From contig NZ_JAMFLG010000006.1 of NCBI RefSeq assembly GCF_023502205.1, positions 62,001 through 126,000 of the forward strand: 64,000 nucleotides of DNA, read 5' to 3'. Position 1 is the first letter of the stretch; each line of letters begins with the position of its first letter. Source of the stretch: Aquiflexum sp. TKW24L. Lineage in GTDB: Bacteria; Bacteroidota; Bacteroidia; Cytophagales; Cyclobacteriaceae. The notes under the pieces are model-generated. The model searched no databases. It was not told where the DNA came from and worked only from the letters and a program-made list of their open reading frames with translations. A program made the position numbers and the translations under genes. Positions 1-10,353 of this stretch are shown one piece after another.

Positions 1-1
1 T

Positions 2-2833
2 GTTGCCAGGGTTCTTCAAGGTAAAGTAGCCGGTGTGAATATCACTGCTACAAACGGTATGTCAGGTGCTGGTACAAACATCATCATCAGGGGTTATTCT
101 TCAGCAACCGGCTCAAACCAGCCTTTGTTTGTGGTTGATGGTGTTCCTTTCAACACCAATACGAATGCCACCAACGGTTTTACAACAGGTGGAGCAACTA
201 CTTCAAGCCGTTTCTTGGATATTGATCCAAACAACATTGAAAACGTTACAGTGCTGAAAGGTCTTTCCGCAACGGTATTGTATGGTGACCAAGGTAGAAA
301 CGGTGTAATTTTAATTACCACCAAATCAGGTGCAAACAAAAGGAAGTCTGCAGAAGTCACTGTGAACCAGTCCTTATTTACCAACCAAGCGGCGTCCCTC
401 CCTACTTTTGGTAGCGAGTACGGCAATGGTTTCCATCAATTAGCGCCTCCTCCATTCTTTTTCTCTAACTGGGGAAATAGGTTGGACATTGGGCTTACAC
501 ATGGGCACCCAATTGCATTGTCAAATATTGCGGGTATAAGAAACGCATTCCCTGAATTCTTTGTACCTAACCCTGATGGAACCCCTTCTACTACGCCTAT
601 TTCTTATGATTACAAGGCTTATGAAGATGTGAGTACTGCTTATTTCCAGACAGGCCTCGTTTCTAATACTTCTGTACAGATTGCAGGTTCTTCAGATAGG
701 ACGGGTTATTCTGCATCTTTCGGTTATACGGACGATGAGGGATTCTTACCGGGCAATAACCTAAAGAAATACAATTTTGGTTTGGGTATCAATTCTGCGG
801 TGACTGACAAATTTTCCGTAAATTCTTCTTTCACTTTTGCAGTGACAGATTTGGTATCTCCTCCTGTCAATGCTGCTTTCGGTTCAGGCCCTAGTAATGG
901 TATTCCTTCAGCTTTTGCAAATACACTATATGCACCAAGATCTTATGATTTGGCCAACCTACCTTTCGAAAATCCGGTCGATGGAGGTAATGTGTATTAT
1001 CGTTCAGGTGGTGATCAATTGAATCCAAAATGGCTTTCAAAAAACTACGTGGAATCTTCAGTTGTAAACAGGTTCTTCAACTCAACCTCATTGAATTATG
1101 ATTTCAATGACAACTTCTCTGTTACTTACAGGGTGGGATTGGACACTTATTCTGAAAACAGAGAAAATAAATACAACAAAGGTGGTGGAGGTGCAGTCAG
1201 TACCCTGATCAATACCGGTTATTATAAAACCCAGTATATCAGAAACACCATTTGGAACCAGGATCTGGTATTGAACTACAGAAAGACTTTGTCTGAAAAA
1301 GTTTCCATTTCTGCCCTATTGGGAGGAAACTCCAGGTATGATACCTATGAGCAGGATGGATTGGTTTCCACCGGTCAGTTGGCATTCAACCTTTTCAGAC
1401 ATTCCAACTTCCTTCAGGCTTCATCACGTGATCCGCTTAACGGCGCAAACATGCAATACAAGCAAGAAGAAAGAAGAATGGGTATTTATGGAGCAGTAAC
1501 TGTTGATTATTCAAACTTCCTTTTCTGGAATATTTCAGCAAGAAATGACTGGACTTCTACAGTTGAGCCTGAAAATCAGAGAATACTTTATCCAGGTACT
1601 TCTGTTTCCTTCTTGCCTTCAGAAGCTTTCAATTGGAATTCAGCAGTGGTCAACGACCTTAAGTTGAGATTAGGTTATGGAACCTCAGCAGGTTTTCCTA
1701 CTCCATATAATACCAGAAATATTTTGAATCAAAGTGCAAGAGCATTTCAAAATGCAGGCGGAACAATGTTTCAGACCCAATCAGTAAGTACAAATTTGGG
1801 AAATCCAAACCTGAGACCGGAATTGCATGAAGAAATAGAATTTGGTGTTGAGGCCACCATGTTCAATAATAAATTAAGATTTGACCTTTCTTTGTATCAG
1901 AAAAACACAAATGATCTGATCACAAGAGCCCCGATCGATCCTGCAACAGGATTTACCTTTACCAATATAAACATCGGTAAAATCAGAAACAGGGGGGTTG
2001 AATTCCAGGCAACTGCCACGCCAATTAGTACTGCGTCAGGATTTACTTGGGAATCTATTGTGAATTTTACTTTGTATAGAACGGTGACAATGGAATTGGG
2101 CGAAGGCCTTGAGGAAGTTGTAGTAGCCGGATTTACAGATTTGGGTAACTTTGCAATCCCGGGTCGTCCTTTCAACGTGATCAAAGGCTTTGGAATTGCA
2201 AAAGACGATCAAGGAAACAAAATTGTCCTTCCTAATGGTCAATATGAGCGTACCGCTAGTATCGTCGAATTGGGTGATCCAAACCCAAGATGGAATGGGT
2301 CATGGATCAACACCTTAAGGTATAAAGGCTTCTCTTTGAACTTCATGCTTGAATACAGACATAAAGGAGTAGTTGTTTCACAGACTGTAGCTGCTACTTT
2401 GGCTAGGGGTGTGACCAAAGATCCTGTGACTGACAGAGAGATGACATTTATCCTACCGGGTGTTAGAAATGTGGGGACAGCTGCGGAACCAAATTATATA
2501 GAGAATGATATTCAGGTGACTGCTGCTAACTACTTCTTTGACAATTATTTCTTTACGGACGAGGCGAGAACCTTTGATGGATCTACTGTTAGGTTAAGAG
2601 AGTTGTCTTTAGGGTATGATTTGCCAAGGACCGTGTTATCAAAGACTCCTTTCAAACGTGCTACAGTTGCCTTGAGCGGTACCAACCTTTGGTTTAGAGC
2701 CCTTAACTTCCCTCCAAATATGAATTTTGACACAGATGTGTTGGGTCTTGGAGTTGGTAATGGTCTTGGTTTTGACTTTGTAACAGGTCCTAGTTCAAAA
2801 AGACTTGGTGGTACAATTACTTTAGCATTCTAA
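2..2833 (+). CDS. SusC/RagA-family TonB-dependent outer-membrane receptor (5' end outside window)
   Basis: Outer-membrane beta-barrel that, with its SusD partner, imports a large nutrient (glycan or peptide) using TonB energy. The reading frame is open from base 2, before the first in-frame ATG at 35, and encodes the plug-domain signature LQGKVAGVNI followed by IIIRGYSS and PLFVVDGVPF, so the N-terminal signal peptide, any carboxypeptidase-like domain and the TonB box lie outside the window. The remaining ~940 residues are plug end and barrel, finishing with an aromatic C-terminus (TITLAF) typical of outer-membrane barrels. The susD gene follows after 18 bases. The substrate cannot be told from sequence; no glycosidase is adjacent in the window. 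Confidence 0.95.
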   Translation, partial: VARVLQGKVAGVNITATNGMSGAGTNIIIRGYSSATGSNQPLFVVDGVPFNTNTNATNGFTTGGATTSSRFLDIDPNNIENVTVLKGLSATVLYGDQGRNGVILITTKSGANKRKSAEVTVNQSLFTNQAASLPTFGSEYGNGFHQLAPPPFFFSNWGNRLDIGLTHGHPIALSNIAGIRNAFPEFFVPNPDGTPSTTPISYDYKAYEDVSTAYFQTGLVSNTSVQIAGSSDRTGYSASFGYTDDEGFLPGNNLKKYNFGLGINSAVTDKFSVNSSFTFAVTDLVSPPVNAAFGSGPSNGIPSAFANTLYAPRSYDLANLPFENPVDGGNVYYRSGGDQLNPKWLSKNYVESSVVNRFFNSTSLNYDFNDNFSVTYRVGLDTYSENRENKYNKGGGGAVSTLINTGYYKTQYIRNTIWNQDLVLNYRKTLSEKVSISALLGGNSRYDTYEQDGLVSTGQLAFNLFRHSNFLQASSRDPLNGANMQYKQEERRMGIYGAVTVDYSNFLFWNISARNDWTSTVEPENQRILYPGTSVSFLPSEAFNWNSAVVNDLKLRLGYGTSAGFPTPYNTRNILNQSARAFQNAGGTMFQTQSVSTNLGNPNLRPELHEEIEFGVEATMFNNKLRFDLSLYQKNTNDLITRAPIDPATGFTFTNINIGKIRNRGVEFQATATPISTASGFTWESIVNFTLYRTVTMELGEGLEEVVVAGFTDLGNFAIPGRPFNVIKGFGIAKDDQGNKIVLPNGQYERTASIVELGDPNPRWNGSWINTLRYKGFSLNFMLEYRHKGVVVSQTVAATLARGVTKDPVTDREMTFILPGVRNVGTAAEPNYIENDIQVTAANYFFDNYFFTDEARTFDGSTVRLRELSLGYDLPRTVLSKTPFKRATVALSGTNLWFRALNFPPNMNFDTDVLGLGVGNGLGFDFVTGPSSKRLGGTITLAF

Positions 2834-2851
2834 TCGCCAAAAGACACTACA

Positions 2852-4525
2852 ATGAAAACAAAATTATATAGTTTATTTATCGCCCTTAGTTTATTGGTGG
2901 TAAGTGCCTGCGATTTGGATTTGCAAGATGATCCAAATGCTGTAACCGCCTCAACGGCAAATTTGAATTTGGTGTTGAATAGAATCCAATTGGATTTTGT
3001 GTCATTCTTTGATCAGACATCAGATAATGGAATGCGCTTGACCAGGATGTTGAACCAAGCAGACAACCTTTATGGACAAGCTTACCAACCCATTTCCTTC
3101 AATGGGATTTGGACTACGAGTTATGCGAATGTGCTCAACGACATCAAGTTTTTGGAACCATTAGCGGAACAGGCAAATTTTCAGAGACACTTGGGAATCG
3201 CCAAAGTGATCAAGGCTTATGTATTGATGACGTTGGTGGATAATTTCAATGATGTACCTTATTCTGAGGCCTTGGATCCTAATAACTTTAATCCAAAATA
3301 TGACTCAGGACCAGCGGTATACGCGGCTGCGCTTGAGGCTTTGACTCAGGCAAGGGGACATTTTACTGCAACAACGGTAGGTGCTCCACAGGATTTGTTC
3401 TATGGTGGTGTTTATGCCAACTGGATCAAATTGATCAATACCTTGGAATTGAAATACCACTTGAACAGAAAATTGATTGACGCCGCAGGAAGTGCTGCTG
3501 CCATCAATGCTTTGATAGTGAGAAATGATTTCATCCAGCCAGGTCAGGAATTTGTGTTCCGATATGGGACCAACCTCACAGATCCTGATTCACGTCATCC
3601 TAGTTTTGGAGGTAATTATACACCTTCAGGTGCAGGAGATTATATGTCTACTTGGTACATGTATGCATTGACTGAAAGTAAAGTTTCGGGGGGAAATCCA
3701 CTTATTGATCCCCGTGCGAGGTTCTATTTCTATCGTCAGCAATTAGTCAACCCAACCAATCCTCAGTTTTTAAGGTGTGTGGGAGAATTCGCTCCAGGAC
3801 ATTATTTGGCAGGCGGATTTCCATTCTGCTTACCCGGAACAAGAGGTTATTGGGGTAGGGATCACTTGAACGGCGAAGGTATTCCACCTGATGGCTTATT
3901 ACGGACCACATGGGGAGTCTATCCTGCGGGTGGTCGATATGATAATGATACAGGTGCCCAAATCAGTCCATCAGGAGCAGCGGCTGGCTCACAAGGTGCA
4001 GGTATTCAGCCTATCATGTTGCCTGCTTTTGTTGATTTCATGTTGTCAGAGGCTGCGCAGACCATACCGGGTGTAACAGGTGATGCAAAGGCATTATTGT
4101 TAAGTGGAATTACCAAATCGATCAATTATGTAAGAGCTTTTAGCCTTGCATCCTCCACCACTGAAGCTGCTGCAATTAATTCTTACCTTCCGCAAGCCAC
4201 ATTCACAACACAATCTACAAATTACATTAACTATGTGACTGCGGAATTTGATGCAGCCCCGGCAAATAGGAAGATGTTTGTGATTGGAAGAGAATATTGG
4301 ATTGCGCTTCATGGAAGTGGCAATGAGGCTTACAACCTTTACAGAAGAACTGGTCAACCTGACGGAATGCAACCATCTTTGTTGCTTGATGCTGGGGATT
4401 TTCCAAGATCCTTCTTTTATCCAAACAACCATGTTGCTACCAATACCAACGCGGTTCAGAAGGCTTCACAAAGGCTAAGGGTATTTTGGGATACCAATCC
4501 TGAAGGAAACGGTTGGGTTAATTAA
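2852..4525 (+). CDS. SusD/RagB-family outer-membrane lipoprotein (SusD-like_2 type)
   Basis: Surface lipoprotein of 557 aa that caps the SusC barrel and binds the substrate. The N-terminus has a hydrophobic signal and a lipobox (LLVVSAC), then an Asp-rich stretch after the Cys (DLDLQDDP) that fits a Bacteroidota lipoprotein export signal. The helical TPR-like body with DNFNDVPYSEAL is typical of the SusD_2 subgroup that usually accompanies short SusC proteins of unknown substrate. It lies 18 bases downstream of the susC gene and 20 bases upstream of a third lipoprotein gene, so the three probably form one operon ending at the hairpin at 5531. Confidence 0.93.
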   Translation: MKTKLYSLFIALSLLVVSACDLDLQDDPNAVTASTANLNLVLNRIQLDFVSFFDQTSDNGMRLTRMLNQADNLYGQAYQPISFNGIWTTSYANVLNDIKFLEPLAEQANFQRHLGIAKVIKAYVLMTLVDNFNDVPYSEALDPNNFNPKYDSGPAVYAAALEALTQARGHFTATTVGAPQDLFYGGVYANWIKLINTLELKYHLNRKLIDAAGSAAAINALIVRNDFIQPGQEFVFRYGTNLTDPDSRHPSFGGNYTPSGAGDYMSTWYMYALTESKVSGGNPLIDPRARFYFYRQQLVNPTNPQFLRCVGEFAPGHYLAGGFPFCLPGTRGYWGRDHLNGEGIPPDGLLRTTWGVYPAGGRYDNDTGAQISPSGAAAGSQGAGIQPIMLPAFVDFMLSEAAQTIPGVTGDAKALLLSGITKSINYVRAFSLASSTTEAAAINSYLPQATFTTQSTNYINYVTAEFDAAPANRKMFVIGREYWIALHGSGNEAYNLYRRTGQPDGMQPSLLLDAGDFPRSFFYPNNHVATNTNAVQKASQRLRVFWDTNPEGNGWVN

Positions 4526-4545
4526 TTCTCTAAATGATCGATATT

Positions 4546-5508
4546 ATGAAAATGATAAAATATAGTTTCGGATTGATCGTGACATTGATGTTGTTCATCA
4601 CGTCTTGTGCCGATTTTGTCGAGCCTAATATTCCTTATGCCACCTTCAACAATGGGGCATATTTGAGGACAATAGCTAGGACAAGCACCTCTTTTAATTT
4701 CTTTGATTTGGCCAATGGCAAATTTGATATTACTGTAGAGGCTGTCGACAATGAAAATGGCGCCACTGTACAAACAGTGGAAGTAAGGGTGAGGCATAGA
4801 AGATTGGTACCGGGTGTGGGATTACAGTATATCCCTGCGGCTGGTGCCAACAACCTTGTAAACGATGTGCTTGTCAAAACTTTGACACTTGCTGATTTTA
4901 AACCAAATGACAAATCAAAATTTCTGAGGGCAGGCATTTTAATTACTTCGGCTGAAACATTGACTGCACTTGGAGTAACAGCAGCTCAGATAAACGGTGG
5001 TGATGCGTTTGAATACAGATTGAAATTGACAGATAAATTTGGCAGGGTATTCAATGATATCAATGCCAGTGGTGATGTCAAAGGCGGTGCTTTTTTCGCA
5101 TCTCCATTCTTGTATAACGTTTCTGTAGTTTGTCCATCTGATTTAGGCGGAACCTTTCAATATTCATCGTCTGAAATGGATTCAGCGTTTGGATCCTGTC
5201 CTGGAACAATAACAGGAAATGTAACATTTACTCCTGTGGCAGGTTCCACTTCTTATACAGTTTCTGATGCTACTTTTGGTCTATGGGCTTGTTATGGTGA
5301 CACCTTTGGTGGAAATGTTAGGCTCAATGATGCCTGCGGTGTATTGTCTTTCTCAGGTACGGATAAGTACGGTGACTCTTATACCTTTAACTTCATCAGT
5401 GTTACACCTGCTGAGCTAACATTTACATGGAAAAACTCATCCAATGAAACGGGCAGAGTAGTGTTAAAATCCAATGTGGGCAAACCATGGCCTCCAGGAT
5501 TGAGATAA
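4546..5508 (+). CDS. Small lipoprotein encoded with the SusCD pair
   Basis: A 320-aa predicted lipoprotein with lipobox LFITSC near residue 20. Two other in-frame ATGs lie close by (4534 and 4552); 4546 is chosen because it gives a compact basic n-region (MKMIKY) directly before the hydrophobic core. The body appears beta-rich, with a possible Ig/lipocalin-like fold, and four Cys residues in its last ~120 residues (VVCPSD, GSCPGT, WACYG, NDACG) may form disulfides. I do not recognise a named family. Its position as the third gene of a SusCD operon suggests a surface-exposed accessory binding protein for the same substrate; this is inferred from context only. Confidence 0.75.
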   Translation: MKMIKYSFGLIVTLMLFITSCADFVEPNIPYATFNNGAYLRTIARTSTSFNFFDLANGKFDITVEAVDNENGATVQTVEVRVRHRRLVPGVGLQYIPAAGANNLVNDVLVKTLTLADFKPNDKSKFLRAGILITSAETLTALGVTAAQINGGDAFEYRLKLTDKFGRVFNDINASGDVKGGAFFASPFLYNVSVVCPSDLGGTFQYSSSEMDSAFGSCPGTITGNVTFTPVAGSTSYTVSDATFGLWACYGDTFGGNVRLNDACGVLSFSGTDKYGDSYTFNFISVTPAELTFTWKNSSNETGRVVLKSNVGKPWPPGLR

Positions 5509-5530
5509 ATTTAAATTATAATCTAATTGA

Positions 5531-5561
5531 AAAGCAGCATCTTCGGATGCTGTTTTTTTTT
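5531..5561 (+). terminator. Rho-independent terminator after the SusCD operon
   Basis: A 9-bp hairpin (AGCAGCATC with a TTCG tetraloop and its complement) is followed by a run of nine T. It separates the SusCD unit from sucA. Confidence 0.9.
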
Positions 5562-5688
5562 GTCTTTTCGTCAATTCAGTTTTAGATTCAGCCTCTGTAT
5601 TTTATTCGTATGAGGTGGAATCAGATTGAAAAAAAATATTACATTTGGGAAAACGAATATACAGTTTTTAAATGTCTTTTTTTGAACT

Positions 5689-5696
5689 TACATTTG
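5689..5696 (+). promoter_or_regulatory. Candidate -7 element (TACATTTG) for sucA
   Basis: TACATTTG matches the Bacteroidota -7 consensus TAnnTTTG and lies 20 bases before the sucA ATG. An identical TACATTTG occurs at 5640-5647. No clear TTTG -33 box is found 17-23 bases upstream of either copy, so the call is tentative. Confidence 0.4.
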
Positions 5697-5716
5697 TCTG
5701 ATTGACAATAATAACA

Positions 5717-8515
5717 ATGGACAAATTTTCCTTTATCGCAAATGCACATGTGGCTTACATAGATGAGTTATATGCAGATTACAGAAACAACCCAGAATCA
5801 ATAGACCCAAGTTGGAAGGATTTTTTTAATGGGTTCGATTTCGCAGTGACCAAATATGGTGAAGATGCTTCGACTGTAGCTGCTCCAAAAAATGGGGAAT
5901 CTTCTAAAGAAGCTGTGAATGGCTCCTTGCTTACCCCCGGGACTATCATGGATATGGAGCAATTGCCGAAAGAAATTAAAGTCAGGGCTTTGATCCATGC
6001 TTACAGATCTAGGGGTCACCTCAGATCCAAAACCAATCCTGTAAGGGAAAGGAGAGACAGGAAAGCATTGTTGGATATTGAGGATTTTGGATTAAGTCAA
6101 AATGACCTCAATACAGAATTTCAGGCAGGGAAAGAAATTGGGATTGGTACGGTAAAACTGTCAAAACTGATCGAATCCATGAAAATCATTTATGAGGGAG
6201 CCATTGGTTTTGAATATACCTACATCAGAGATCCTGAGATGTTGGATTGGTTAAAGACCAAGTTTGAAATGGAAGCCCTGTCTTTCAATCCAACCGTAGA
6301 AGCCAAGAAAAGGATTCTTTTTAAACTGAACCAAGCCGTAGTTTTTGAAAATTTCTTGCATACCAAATACCTTGGACAAAAGCGATTTTCACTTGAAGGC
6401 GGTGAAAGTACCATTCCATTTTTGGACGCTGTCATCAATTCCGCCGCAGATCTTGGGGTAGAAGAAGTAATGATTGGTATGGCCCACAGAGGAAGACTCA
6501 ATGTGCTTTCCAATATCATGGGAAAAACATACGAGCAGATTTTTTCGGAATTTGAAGGTACAGCGAAGCCTGACCTGACTATGGGCGATGGTGATGTCAA
6601 ATACCACATGGGTTATTCCAGTGATATCATTACAACAGGTAATAAAAAAGTTAACCTAAAACTCGCACCTAACCCTTCACACCTCGAGGCAGTCAATCCC
6701 GTAGTTGTTGGATTTTTGAGGGCAAAGATTGATTCTCAGCATCAGAATGATTCCAATAAGGCACTACCAATATTGATCCATGGAGATGCGGCAGTTGCCG
6801 GTCAGGGGATCGTCTATGAGGTGACCCAGATGGCAGGCTTGAAAGGCTATAATACGGGAGGAACCATCCATTTTGTTATCAATAATCAGGTGGGATTTAC
6901 CACTGATTTTGATGATGCAAGGACTTCAATATATTGTACAGATGTAGCCAAAATCATCGATGCTCCTGTAATCCACGTCAATGGAGACAATGCCGAAGCG
7001 GTAGTTTTTGCAGCCAATATTGCAGCGGAATTCAGGCAAAAATATAGAAAAGACATTTTCATAGACATGGTATGCTACAGAAGGCATGGCCATAACGAGT
7101 CCGATGAGCCAAAATTCACCCAGCCGGAACTTTACAATATCATCTCCAAGCACCCTAACCCACGTGAAATCTATGTCAAGAGATTGACTGAAAGAGGCGA
7201 TATAGACGCAGAGATTGCAAGGGTGATGGATGAAGAATTTAGACAATTGCTTCAGGACAGGTTGAATATGGTCAAAGAGAAACCTTTGCCCTACCAGTTT
7301 ACCAAATTTGAATCCGAATGGCAATCACTTAGAAGATCCACTCCTGAGGATTTTGACCAATCCCCGGAAACTGGTGTTTCCATCGAAAAAATCGAAAAAG
7401 TAGCGGAGGCGGTTACTACCATTCCGAAGGGATTCAGGCCGATCAAGCAGATTGAAGTACAGCTGAAACAGAGGAAAGACATGTATTTCACAGCCAAATC
7501 CCTCAATTGGGCAGCAGCGGAATTGCTGGCTTATGGATCCTTGCTTCTAGAAGGTAAAACAGTGAGAATCACCGGTCAGGATTGTCAAAGAGGAACATTC
7601 TCTCACCGACATGCGGTAGTCCATGATGCGAATTCTAACAAGCCCTTTAACTTCTTAAAAGAACTGAAAGACAGCAAAGGGCAGTTTCATATTTATAATT
7701 CCCTGCTTTCGGAATATGCGGTGCTAGGTTTTGAATATGGCTATGGCATGGCCAATCCGCATTCACTCACGATCTGGGAAGCACAATTCGGAGATTTCGC
7801 GAATGGTGCACAAACGATGATTGACCAGTTTATTTCTTCAGGAGAATCCAAATGGGGAAAAATGAACGGCATAGTCATGTTGTTGCCACACGGGTATGAA
7901 GGTCAGGGTCCAGAGCATTCCAATGCCAGGCCAGAAAGATTTCTTCAGCTTTCTGCAGAATACAACATGGTGGTAGCCAACATCACAGAGCCTTCCAACT
8001 TCTTCCATTTATTGAGAAGACAACAGACCTGGGATTTCAGAAAGCCTTGCGTAGTCATGTCTCCCAAATCTTTATTGAGACATCCAAAGGTTGTTTCTCC
8101 ATTGGAGGAGTTCACAAAAGGCAGCTTTAGGGAGATTTTATTGGATAAATCAGTAAAAGCCGAAGAAGTAAAGCGGGTCTTGTTGTGTTCAGGCAAGATT
8201 TTTTATGACCTTGACGAAGTTAGAGAGAAAGAAAAAGTGTCCGATGTGGCTATCATTCGGATCGAGCAGCTACATCCTCTACCTAAAAAACAGATTTTGG
8301 AAGCCCTTCAGTCATATAAAGGTGCCGAAATCGTATGGGTACAGGAAGAACCAGAAAATATGGGTTATTGGAATTATATTCTGAGAATGCTTTATAAGGA
8401 GATTCCGATGGAAATCATTGCCAGAAAGCCATCTGCTTCCCCGGCCACAGGCTACAATAAAGTCCATGTGGATGAACAGGGTAAGATTGTAAGAAAGGCT
8501 TTGAAACTTTCCTAA
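5717..8515 (+). CDS. sucA: 2-oxoglutarate dehydrogenase E1 component
   Basis: Thiamine-diphosphate-dependent E1 subunit (932 aa from this start) that decarboxylates 2-oxoglutarate and succinylates the lipoyl group of SucB in the TCA cycle. The N-terminal segment has the E2/E3-binding signature YADYRNNPESIDPSWKDFF; the centre has GMAHRGRLNVL, IHGDAAVAGQGIVYE, INNQVGFTT and the ThDP/Mg region CYRRHGHNESDEPKF; the transketolase C-half has GQDCQRGTFSHRHAV and LPHGYEGQGPEHSNAR. An upstream in-frame TTG at 5702 would add five residues; the ATG at 5717 gives the family-typical start MDKFSF. The sucB gene follows 93 bases later. Confidence 0.98.
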   Translation: MDKFSFIANAHVAYIDELYADYRNNPESIDPSWKDFFNGFDFAVTKYGEDASTVAAPKNGESSKEAVNGSLLTPGTIMDMEQLPKEIKVRALIHAYRSRGHLRSKTNPVRERRDRKALLDIEDFGLSQNDLNTEFQAGKEIGIGTVKLSKLIESMKIIYEGAIGFEYTYIRDPEMLDWLKTKFEMEALSFNPTVEAKKRILFKLNQAVVFENFLHTKYLGQKRFSLEGGESTIPFLDAVINSAADLGVEEVMIGMAHRGRLNVLSNIMGKTYEQIFSEFEGTAKPDLTMGDGDVKYHMGYSSDIITTGNKKVNLKLAPNPSHLEAVNPVVVGFLRAKIDSQHQNDSNKALPILIHGDAAVAGQGIVYEVTQMAGLKGYNTGGTIHFVINNQVGFTTDFDDARTSIYCTDVAKIIDAPVIHVNGDNAEAVVFAANIAAEFRQKYRKDIFIDMVCYRRHGHNESDEPKFTQPELYNIISKHPNPREIYVKRLTERGDIDAEIARVMDEEFRQLLQDRLNMVKEKPLPYQFTKFESEWQSLRRSTPEDFDQSPETGVSIEKIEKVAEAVTTIPKGFRPIKQIEVQLKQRKDMYFTAKSLNWAAAELLAYGSLLLEGKTVRITGQDCQRGTFSHRHAVVHDANSNKPFNFLKELKDSKGQFHIYNSLLSEYAVLGFEYGYGMANPHSLTIWEAQFGDFANGAQTMIDQFISSGESKWGKMNGIVMLLPHGYEGQGPEHSNARPERFLQLSAEYNMVVANITEPSNFFHLLRRQQTWDFRKPCVVMSPKSLLRHPKVVSPLEEFTKGSFREILLDKSVKAEEVKRVLLCSGKIFYDLDEVREKEKVSDVAIIRIEQLHPLPKKQILEALQSYKGAEIVWVQEEPENMGYWNYILRMLYKEIPMEIIARKPSASPATGYNKVHVDEQGKIVRKALKLS

Positions 8516-8608
8516 TCCACCTTTTGCACTGGAAAATTTCCTTGAACAGTGGATTGATTTAGGATATCAAGAAAAATTTGGCCGATTAGGCCTAAAAGAA
8601 ATAAAACA

Positions 8609-10147
8609 ATGAACCTAGAAATGAAAGTCCCCACTGTAGGGGAGTCAATAACCGAAGTAACCATTGGTCAGTGGTTTAAAAAAGACGGTGATCAAGTCCA
8701 GATGGATGAGGTAATCTGTGAGTTGGAATCTGACAAAGCTACTTTTGAGCTGACAGCAGAAGCTGCCGGTACTTTGAAAATCAAAGCCCAAGAAGGGGAC
8801 ACTTTGGAAATCGGAGCAGTTATTTGTGTGATCGATACCATATCAAATTCAGAAAGCAAAGAAGAAAAATCTACAGTTATGGAAGCATCAAAATCAAGCC
8901 AAGGAGGCAAAACAGGGGAAATCAAAGATATGATTGTACCTACTGTCGGGGAATCAATCACTGAAGTGACATTGGCATCATGGTTGAAAGCCGATGGTGA
9001 TTATGTGACTTTGGATGAAATCATCGCTGAAGTGGACTCCGACAAGGCTACTTTTGAATTGCCTGCTGAAGCCAATGGAATCCTCCGCCATGTTGCCAAA
9101 GAAGGGGATACTTTAGAAATCGGTGGCTTGATCTGTAAAATCGAAGTAGTCGAAGGTGGTGCTCCGGCGACAGCTGCTTCTGCTCCCGCTGAAACAGAAT
9201 CCGCTAAAACAGCTCCATCGGGAAATGAAACCTATGCCACCGGCCATGCATCTCCTGCTGCAGCCAAAATTATTGCCGAAAAAGGCCTTAATACTGGTGA
9301 TGTCAAAGGAACAGGAATAGACGGACGCATCACCAAAGAGGATGCAATGAGTGCAGAAGCCAAACCTAAAGAAGCTCCAAAAGCTGTTGAGGTGAAACCT
9401 GTAGCTCCGAAGGCAGAAGCACCTTCTGCTCCCAAAATAGCCGGCAGCAGAGAAAGTAGGAGAGAAAAAATGACCTCTTTGCGAAGAACTGTTTCCAGAA
9501 GATTGGTGGCCGTGAAGAATGAGACTGCCATGCTGACCACTTTCAATGAAGTCAACATGGGTCCAATCATGGATATCCGTAAGAAATACAAAGATCAGTT
9601 TAAGGAAAAGCACGGCGTCAACCTTGGCTTCATGTCGTTCTTTACCAAAGCTGTTTGCGTGGCACTTCAGGAATGGCCCGCTGTCAATGCCATGATCGAT
9701 GGCAACGAAATCATCTACAATGATTTCTGCGACATTTCCATCGCTGTTTCTGCACCAAAAGGATTGGTCGTGCCAGTCATCAGAAATGCAGAAGCCATGT
9801 GCTTTGACCAAATCGAAAAAGAAGTGGTAAGATTGGCTGTCAAAGCAAGAGACAACAAATTGTCGATAGAAGAGATGACCGGCGGTACCTTTACCATCAC
9901 CAATGGTGGAGTTTTTGGTTCCATGATGTCCACTCCGATCATCAATGCGCCTCAGTCCGCCATTCTCGGCATGCACAATATCGTAGAGAGACCGATGGCT
10001 GTCAATGGCGAAGTCAAAATTTTGCCAATGATGTACCTTGCCCTTTCTTACGACCACAGAATCATCGACGGCAGAGAGTCAGTCAGTTTCTTGGTACGCG
10101 TCAAGCAATTACTCGAAGATCCGACAAGACTGCTTTTTGGAGTTTAA
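8609..10147 (+). CDS. sucB: Dihydrolipoyllysine-residue succinyltransferase (E2 of 2-oxoglutarate dehydrogenase), two lipoyl domains
   Basis: E2 core of the 2-oxoglutarate dehydrogenase complex (512 aa). There are two tandem lipoyl domains, each with [11 protein letters not shown] at the start and the lipoylated Lys in SDKATFEL (about residues 45 and 148), then an Ala/Pro/Glu-rich linker, a peripheral-subunit-binding domain ([17 protein letters not shown]...[11 protein letters not shown]), a second linker and the acyltransferase domain ending in the active-site motif [12 protein letters not shown]. coli SucB has only one lipoyl domain, so the duplication is notable. The E1 gene lies directly upstream and the E3 gene downstream, but an Avd-like gene and repeats separate sucB from lpdA. 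Confidence 0.97.
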   Translation: MNLEMKVPTVGESITEVTIGQWFKKDGDQVQMDEVICELESDKATFELTAEAAGTLKIKAQEGDTLEIGAVICVIDTISNSESKEEKSTVMEASKSSQGGKTGEIKDMIVPTVGESITEVTLASWLKADGDYVTLDEIIAEVDSDKATFELPAEANGILRHVAKEGDTLEIGGLICKIEVVEGGAPATAASAPAETESAKTAPSGNETYATGHASPAAAKIIAEKGLNTGDVKGTGIDGRITKEDAMSAEAKPKEAPKAVEVKPVAPKAEAPSAPKIAGSRESRREKMTSLRRTVSRRLVAVKNETAMLTTFNEVNMGPIMDIRKKYKDQFKEKHGVNLGFMSFFTKAVCVALQEWPAVNAMIDGNEIIYNDFCDISIAVSAPKGLVVPVIRNAEAMCFDQIEKEVVRLAVKARDNKLSIEEMTGGTFTITNGGVFGSMMSTPIINAPQSAILGMHNIVERPMAVNGEVKILPMMYLALSYDHRIIDGRESVSFLVRVKQLLEDPTRLLFGV

Positions 10148-10353
10148 GGGAAGTATAAAGGATCAATGGTGAGGAAGAAGTAGGAGAGTAGGAGGTAAAA
10201 GGTGAGAAGTAAGAGGTGAAATTGAGTACAAAGTATCATGTACCAAGAACCAGGTATTTAAATAGTCGAATAAATTAGGTCCTTGAGAAAGTATAGGAGT
10301 GAAGGAAATTTAAAATTCAGTTAAATTATCCCTTCACTAAAATCCCAAGGAAA
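10148..10353. repeat. Low-complexity intergenic repeat left of the Avd-like gene
   Basis: The 206 bases after sucB hold a purine-rich run of imperfect GTGAGAAGTAAGAGG-like units (about 10168-10220), then a block of TACCAAG/GTACAAAG words. Similar words occur to the right of the Avd-like gene in the opposite orientation. No coding sequence is evident. Confidence 0.6.
10226..10247 (+). repeat. Left copy of a 22-bp inverted repeat flanking the Avd-like gene
   Basis: The 22 bases from GTACAAAG to TACCAAG match the reverse complement of 10756-10777 at 19 of 22 positions. The two copies bracket the four-helix-bundle gene, about 106 bases before its start and 43 bases after its stop. Confidence 0.7.

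Noticed and set aside
9113-10057. Long minus-strand frame of 314 codons inside sucB
   Set aside because: Shadow of the sucB gene; Phe/Ser/Cys/His-rich low-complexity composition typical of antisense frames.
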